Shown here piece by piece: positions 57,207-64,000 of a stretch of 64,000 nt of DNA. The translations under genes and the position numbers were made by a program. The notes beneath the pieces are model-generated. The model was not told where the DNA came from and ran no database searches. It saw nothing but the letters and a program-made list of their open reading frames with translations. Numbering within the stretch: position 1 is the first letter of the stretch; each line of letters begins with the position of its first letter. The stretch lies in contig CM064681.1 in the NCBI GenBank assembly GCA_032717465.1, forward strand, positions 15,481,010 through 15,545,009, in the 5' to 3' direction. This DNA comes from Coenobita brevimanus (lineage: Eukaryota; Arthropoda; Malacostraca; Decapoda; Coenobitidae).

Positions 57207-59439
57207 CGGGTCATAGGCTGTGGCAGGTCATCACTGTGCAGGAGCTGGGGGAGGAGGTGTTTTCACCACAGCTGCTGGACTGGAACTGTGCTTCTTTCAG
57301 TTTATATTATGGTATAATAACTCTTTTCATACATGGGCCAAATATTGTAGACGGAAAAGAAGTGGTTCCAGGCACAACAAACCTCGCCCAATGCAACCAG
57401 ATTCGAGATAAGGTCAAAAGTCATAGTACCAATTAAAAAGATATGAGACTTTGTATATGAAGATGATAGTAAATATCTCTCTTTCTTCAACGAGTTTCGA
57501 GTTATAGCCCCCTGAATATCCATGAACTTGAGTTTGACCTTCCAAGGTCACTTAAGTCAAAGGTCATGGTACCACTTAAAAGCCCATATGGGTCTTTAAA
57601 CCTACCCTGCCTTCCCCTGCCATGCTTTGGCTTTCCCTACCCTACCCTACCAGTAATAACCTTCGAGAAAGGAACTAGTAGTAAATATTTGAACATACAA
57701 CGTTCTCTCACTTTGATTACAGTTACACTCACGTGACTTATCTGGCGAAAAGCAAAGCACTTGTGAATTTGTTCTTGTAAGTTAAAGCCATAGCCAAAAT
57801 GCTGTAAATCAAGTGTCTTTATCACTGAAAACTAGTGAATAACTTGATTTTCGGTGTTACTAAGCACGGAAGTCATCTCCCAAACTTCTTCACCTCACGT
57901 CGTGTGGTGGCCACTTGCAACACTTTCTCGCTCCTGCCTTGGCCAGCAGACCACAAACAATACCTTCTCTTCAACTCGCTATCCCTCCATCCCCTGATCA
58001 TCTACGGGCCTCCAGTTTATTTCATGCATTAGTGGAAAGATTGTACATTGTTAGTCTAAATTTTAAATGTGTTTAGTGAAGTGAGTCAAAACAGCTAGTG
58101 AACATTTTTTTTTTTTGTCTGTATTTTGCCGCACCACAGACGTGGGTTATAATGACGCCTCCAAGGCCTTGGCTGAATATGCTCTCGCAGTGAGCAGGAC
58201 AGGTGACTAATCCTGCAACACTGGGTGGTCTGCATGCTATGACGGCAAAATACACTTTGTCTTAACTCGCCAGTACTTCCAGGCAGTCATCTGGAACTTT
58301 TAGTTTATTGCAGAAGTGAATGGACGGACTGAGGTTTTGACAAATTTTACCTTGTTGGTTTGGTATCGATGGGTCAAACAGCCTATGAAAACATATATAT
58401 TTTTTTAATGGCCAAATTATGGACGTCATTTCCAAAACACCGTCTCCTGCCGGGGAATTAAGGAACAAAGTTATAAATAATGGTCATCTGATAGATTCAC
58501 CTATCCAATCATTAAACTACCTGGTGAACAACACCATAACTTTTCTTTCTTTAATGACCTAAAGTAGCTTGTTTAGCACCCTGATCATATCCCTGATTGT
58601 CTTGGAGAGTCTCACCGCAACCCACATTTTTTTTTTTTTTTTTACTTCTAGCCTTTCTGCTTACTCTGTCAGCATTTTCTCACCACTGAAAACCTAATGT
58701 CACAATCTCATCTTTTAAGGCTCTCCAGTCACTCCAGTAAGGCTTGTGGACTCTTCCATGAACTTATGTCTGTTGCACAGAAGAGCTGCAGATGGGGAGG
58801 TCCTCAGACAGTAACCGTTTAATTTTCCTTGGTAGAGTTATTGCTTAAATAAGCCAGTGGACATATGATTGTGCTTAACACACTGTGATGGTTATGCAGT
58901 CGTGGAACATACATTTCTTTTTCTTACCAAATGATTAATGCAAACAGGCATAGGTTTAATCACACCCGTTTTAATGCTGTCTGCAACAAGGAGGACAACT
59001 ATACATGGTACTCGTGCTAAACTACCACTGAATCTCGTCTGTTTTATGTTTCAGCCAATATCATCGTTATCGTCCACTTTTAGCAAGGCGAGGCAATAAA
59101 GCTTTTGTCGGGGTATGTCTGTATGTATATGTTGCTAAAATCTCTCAAAAGTTGTGGACGAATTTTCACCAAACCTTCGGGAAATATCAACTATGTGAAT
59201 GTGCCGAAACTTATTTCTTTTGGTGGGATTTGATCAAAGACAACTGGATGCCAGCCACCATACATATTTTAATAAGGACTGGATTTTTGTGAAACACTGT
59301 GACTGAATTCCACAAAGCTATGAGAATTTTCCTCAGATTTGGTTTGTAGGTAGCTTGTACCATAGCCAACAACATATTTCGGCAAGTGATTAACATTTGG
59401 CTCCCGAATGCTTTTATTTCATTAAAATCTGATCTTTGC
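57207..59439. other. Non-coding interval, nothing firmly recognised
   Basis: Contains 'gaccttccaaggtca' near 57536 and a second 'aaggtca' near 57560, a poly(T) run at 58627-58642 and a segment near 59090-59200 that resembles generic arthropod dispersed repeats. Short frames on both strands lack any recognised domain. Confidence 0.5.
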
Positions 59440-61200
59440 CGTACTGACTCATTTTCTTCCTACCCCTTCTGACAGTTTGCCAGAATCATTCTAACAGCAA
59501 TACTTCTTCCTCACTCTTCTCTTCTTTTCCACTCCAATGGGACTGTATCTTTTCTTTGTTGTTAAGACATAACTCTGCTTAGACGTTCTCCTCCAGTTTC
59601 ACTTTCGATGATTCCGATGCTTTCCCTCAATCCCAGACCCTCCTCTGACTTTATTATGCCTGACATTATAATTTCTTACAAGAAGTACCTTCTGTCCTTA
59701 CTATACTCAATAAAATATACCAGTATGCGCCATATGAGTTCCCGGCTGTTGTTTAAAAAACTGTTCTCTTGTGCTCACACGCTGACTAGGAAACTCTTAC
59801 GTTGTCAACTTTTACCCGTCCTGTTAGCACGAACTTTGCATTCTTTCAGTCTGCTCTGCAGAAGGATGACCGTTCCCATCCCTGTACCTATGTCCCGGCT
59901 AATTTAATATCTTATAATATTTCCAACCCTATCGCTAGCATACAAAATTTTAAGTGACTATTGTATAATAAACTTTCTGATCTAAACTAAGTTTTCCACA
60001 ACTAACGTTCCACTAGCTGTCTTTTCACATTCTTTTCTGACACCTGGTTATCCTTCTGGGACCTTGAAGCAAGCATTACCCTTGCACTTTACATCTCAAA
60101 GGCTTTCAGCCAATTTTGCCATAAATCCCAAATTCCCAGACTTCTATCTTATGATTCTGTTCATCCTTGTGTGCCTTCACCTCTAGCATTTTTGTCTGGT
60201 AGTTATATAGCTGCTGTTGTAGATGACCACTGTTCTTTTTCTAGAGTTTTACTAGCAGTGTTCCTCAAGTTGGTTCTGTCCACATAGCAAAAATATTATT
60301 TTTATCAATAAGCTTTTGAGTTGCACATATTACACCATCCACTCATATACAGGAGACTCCACCCTTCATGTCTCCATTGACTTCTCAGAGCGTCCATCAT
60401 GAAAGTCACTCCAGAGGTTATGGGATGAGGCTTTGGCTTACCTGGTTTGTGACCTGGCTCATACTTCTGATTGAGCTGAAAACAATATTGTGGTTTTTAA
60501 AGTAATAGGAATTCAGTTCTTACATCTTTCAACCTGCCAAAAACTTGTATATGAGAATCCTTTAATATTCTGCAAAATACAGCTCAGTCCATCATCTTCT
60601 TTCAGTATCCTTAATGTTTCATTCTTTCGGGACATATCCGGGAAAGTTCATCTTAATGCTTTTGCAAAATCCACTTCCATGAGATTGGGGGTGCTAAGAG
60701 GAAAAAAATCTTCCTTCATCTCCACACAGCTGAAGATTTTGTACAGAGGTTTTATTCGCCCGTTTGGAGAAGCCTACAACTCTCATGTGAGTGGAGGACT
60801 TCACACACACAGTTCTTGTAAATATTATAGAGTCTAATGATTTTCATTTCATCAAGTTCCCTTCTCTCACTGACTACCTTCAACATCAGTCACTTCGAAA
60901 CACTGTTGCAGGTTTATTTTAAATATCACCACTTCAGTGGTCACTTCTCCTCCGAACTGTCTTCTAATATTGCTATTTCATTTCAGTAGGTGTGTAACTT
61001 TCAGCGCCCATTACACTCCCACCCCAGTTTTGCCTAGCTTTCTAATACGAAGTTTAGCGTTATTTTCAGACATTTACGCTTGGAACAAGTCAACTCGTAA
61101 ACTGTTTACCCAGTATTTTAAAGTAATATATCCAAATATCTCGAATGCAAAGGATTTTGAATCTGGCTCTCTTATGTTTTGTTTTCTGTGGAAGGAAGTC
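59440..61200 (+). pseudogene. Degenerate jockey/CR1-like non-LTR reverse transcriptase
   Basis: Recognisable pieces occur in order across all three plus frames: 'QKDDRSHPCTYVPANLIS' near 59850; 'LALYISKAFSQFCHKS' near 60090-60130 (ancestral 'ALDISKAFD'); 'SGSYIAAVVDDHCS' near 60200; 'INKLLSCTYY' with 'IHSYTGDSTLHVSI' near 60310-60375; 'AFAKSTSMRLGVLR' and 'LKILYRGFIRPFGEAYNSHV' (60490-60840); then 'LTDYLQHQSLRNTVAG' near 60870. The polymerase active site, usually YADD, reads YTGD, so it is dead as well as frameshifted. A (CA)n tract follows its 3' end. The fragment lacks any endonuclease region. Confidence 0.75.
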
Positions 61201-61202
61201 TT

Positions 61203-61205
<3 letters not shown>

Positions 61206-61235
<30 letters not shown>
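61206..61235. repeat. (CA)n microsatellite
   Basis: A 30-base CA run at the 3' end of the degenerate non-LTR element. Confidence 0.96.
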
Positions 61236-61237
<2 letters not shown>

Positions 61238-61498
61238 GGTACTGAAAACCAGTCACCTCTTTAGACTTGGACTTTTATTCAGCAAATCAGACACCAGTGC
61301 TTTCACCAGCTACATATCCAGACATCAACTTGTTGATTATATGGTTACCATCCAGCGGGTAAACAATTTCTTTTAATGGAGGAAACAGTAAGATCAAAAT
61401 GTTACACCTGAATATGAAAGTAGAACACGATTTCTGTATGTGTAGTAACTCACATAAAACCGTACTCACTGTCCCAGAACACTCAGGCGTGTTACTGG

Positions 61499-61500
<2 letters not shown>

Positions 61501-61568
<68 letters not shown>
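61501..61568. repeat. (AT)n microsatellite
   Basis: A pure AT run of 68 bases. Confidence 0.97.
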
Positions 61569-62519
<951 letters not shown>

Positions 62520-62580
62520 CTTCCTCACAAAGAAAAAGAAATTTACAAAGGAAATTTCTTATTACTCTAAAACAATCTGT

Positions 62581-63423
62581 CTAAAGTCTAGATAAGCAAT
62601 CTGCAATAACATTTTCTTTCCCCTTGACATGCTGTAGGTCTAATGAATACTCCTGAATAAGAAGACTCCATCTTGTCAATCTCTGATTTTTATCTTTAAA
62701 CGTACTAAGGAATTTCAGTGGGTTATGATCGGTATAATTGACTATGGGGTCAAAACCAGAACACAAATAAAATGAAAAATGCTGTAAACCCAAAATCAAG
62801 GCCAAAAGCTCTTTCTCAATAGTTGGGTAGTTCTTTTGAGGTGGAGTGAACTTCTTACTGTAATAAGATACAGGGTGTTCAATACCCTGATCATCCTCTT
62901 GCAGCAAAACAGCCCCAGTTCCTGTATCACTTGCATCAACAGCCATCTTAAAAGGCTTAGCAAAATTTGGAGTAGCGAGCACTGGCTGACTTAATAGGAT
63001 AGCTTTAAGTTTGCTGAAAGAGGATTCACAGTTATCGGTCCAGACAAATTTAACTCCCTTTTTCAGTAGGTCTGTAAGTGGTGATACAAGAATTGAAAAG
63101 TTAAGAACAAATCTCCTGTAATAACCTACCATTCCCAAAAATCTTTGTAGCTCTTTCCTACTTTTAGGTCTGGGAAGATCACTTATAACCTGAACCTTAC
63201 CTGGTGGTGGTGCAACGTGTCCATCACCAATTATGTACCCAAGGTACTGAACTTTAGCTTGACCAAACTCACACTTTGATAAATTAGCTACAAGATTAGC
63301 CTGAACCAAACGCTCAAGAAATTTACTGACATGGCATAGGTGATCATTCCAGTTGTCAATGAAGATTAATACATCATCAATATAAACAACACACCCTGCC
63401 AAACCCTCTGTTACAACATTCAT
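62581..63423 (-). pseudogene. Copy G RT palm/thumb and RNase H
   Basis: 280 codons open on 'MNVVTEGLAGCVVYIDDVLI' with the catalytic YIDD. Then come 'LGMVGYYRRFV', the connection 'FVWTDNCESSFSKLKAIL', and RNase H with 'AVDASDTG', 'IEKELLALI', 'YTDHNPLKFL' and 'NVIADCLSRL'. All catalytic acids of both domains are present. A TAG at about 63432-63430 separates it from the RT fingers upstream; other copies have a Gln codon there. This is the best preserved RT-RNase H in the window. Confidence 0.92.
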
Positions 63424-63429
63424 GAGCTT

Positions 63430-63762
63430 CTAAAATATGGCTGGTGCATTCTTCATACCATATGGCATTACAAAACATGCAAAAGTCTTTCCTAGTGTTA
63501 CAAAACATGAGATCTCCCTAGCACGTTCAGTCATAGGTACTTGCCAGTATCCCTTTAACAAATCAAACTTACTTATGTACCTAGCCTTTCTGATCTTGTC
63601 TATGCTATCTTCCACGCGAGGGAGAGGGTAAGTGTCTGTTTTGGTTATCTGATTAACACGTCTGTAGTTAACGCAAAGCCGCTGTGACCCACCTGGCTTA
63701 GGGACTAGAGTGACAGGAGAACTCCACTCGCTCTGACAGGGCTCAATCATCTTGTGGTCCAA
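63430..63762 (-). pseudogene. Copy G RT fingers and first palm motif
   Basis: 110 codons with 'SEWSSPVTLVPKPGGSQRLC', 'VNYRRVNQITKTDTYPLPRV', 'SKFDLLKGYWQVPM' (first catalytic Asp) and 'MPYGMKNAPAIF', ending at the TAG. The pattern is that of Ty3/gypsy and not Copia RT. It supplies the segment that A and B have lost. Confidence 0.92.
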
Positions 63763-63780
63763 CAGGTAACCAAGCTCCTT

Positions 63781-64000
63781 CTAGATGAGAGGAACTTTCA
63801 CTGGGTTCACACGGTAAGGAGGCAGTTTAATTGGCTTTGTGTCTCCAACATCGACATCATGCATCAACACAGTGGTTCTTCCTGGAGTGGCACGGAACAC
63901 TTGCGGATACTCCTGCAGTAATGCCGAAAACTCCTGCCTTGCCTCGGGAGCTAGATGAGAAAGCTTAGTCTGGTGATCATTCATGATATCAGGATTCTTC
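63781..64000 (-). pseudogene. Copy G integrase-RT linker and RT N-terminus
   Basis: The frame holds 'LSHLAPEARQEFSALLQEY', 'FRATPGRTTVLMHDVDVGDT' and 'KLPPYRVNPVKVPLI', ending at a TAG near 63783-63781 with homology continuing in frame beyond it. 'LPPYRVNP' is the conserved start of Ty3-type RT. It is cut by the right edge of the window; the integrase tail should lie just outside. Confidence 0.9.

Noticed and set aside
57605..57652. 'ctaccctaccctacc' as an interstitial telomere
   Set aside because: Only three imperfect units, and they do not match the arthropod TTAGG repeat.

Overview
The window is repeat-dominated arthropod nuclear DNA. Long (TA)n, (CA)n and (GA)n microsatellites, RTE-like and jockey/CR1-like non-LTR fragments and a Ty3-like LTR retrotransposon family suggest a decapod crustacean. 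A penaeid shrimp is plausible but cannot be proven from the sequence. I see no intact host gene, rRNA, tRNA or CRISPR array.

Left flank (1-8163): two truncated non-LTR reverse transcriptases meet at about 461 (RTE-like on minus, jockey/CR1-like on plus). They are followed by a ~177-bp diverged tandem repeat, several microsatellites, a short helix-turn-helix ORF at 5770-5997 and long stretches with nothing recognisable.

LTR retrotransposon cluster (8164-54335): a 5'-truncated plus-strand copy (Z) is followed by six minus-strand copies, called A to F. The pol domains are Ty3/gypsy-like, but integrase precedes reverse transcriptase (Gag, protease, integrase, RT, RNase H). This Copia-like order is known from Gmr1-type elements. 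A and B share a central LTR. From 21508 to 54335 a unit of about 8.2 kb repeats four times: a 2.6-kb segment (X), a (TA)n tract, and an LTR element. X carries one decayed ORF of an unclassified, transposase-like multicopy family. C, D and E have different LTR subtypes at their two ends, while A/B and F have matching pairs. This fits an ancestral arrangement of [type-1 element]-X-[type-2 element] expanded by unequal recombination. All six copies lack part or all of the RT domain, and two different deletions end at the same internal site, so none is autonomous.

Right flank (54336-61769): mostly unrecognised sequence, a decayed cold-shock-domain (Y-box-like) copy near 56915-57206, and a long degenerate jockey/CR1-like RT at 59440-61200.

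Right edge (61770-64000): another minus-strand copy (G) runs off the window. It is the only copy here that keeps essentially the whole RT and RNase H region, although two TAG codons interrupt it.

Caution: many reading frames in these elements open just after a frameshift and have no ATG at their apparent start, so their boundaries mark open frames and not proven protein starts.
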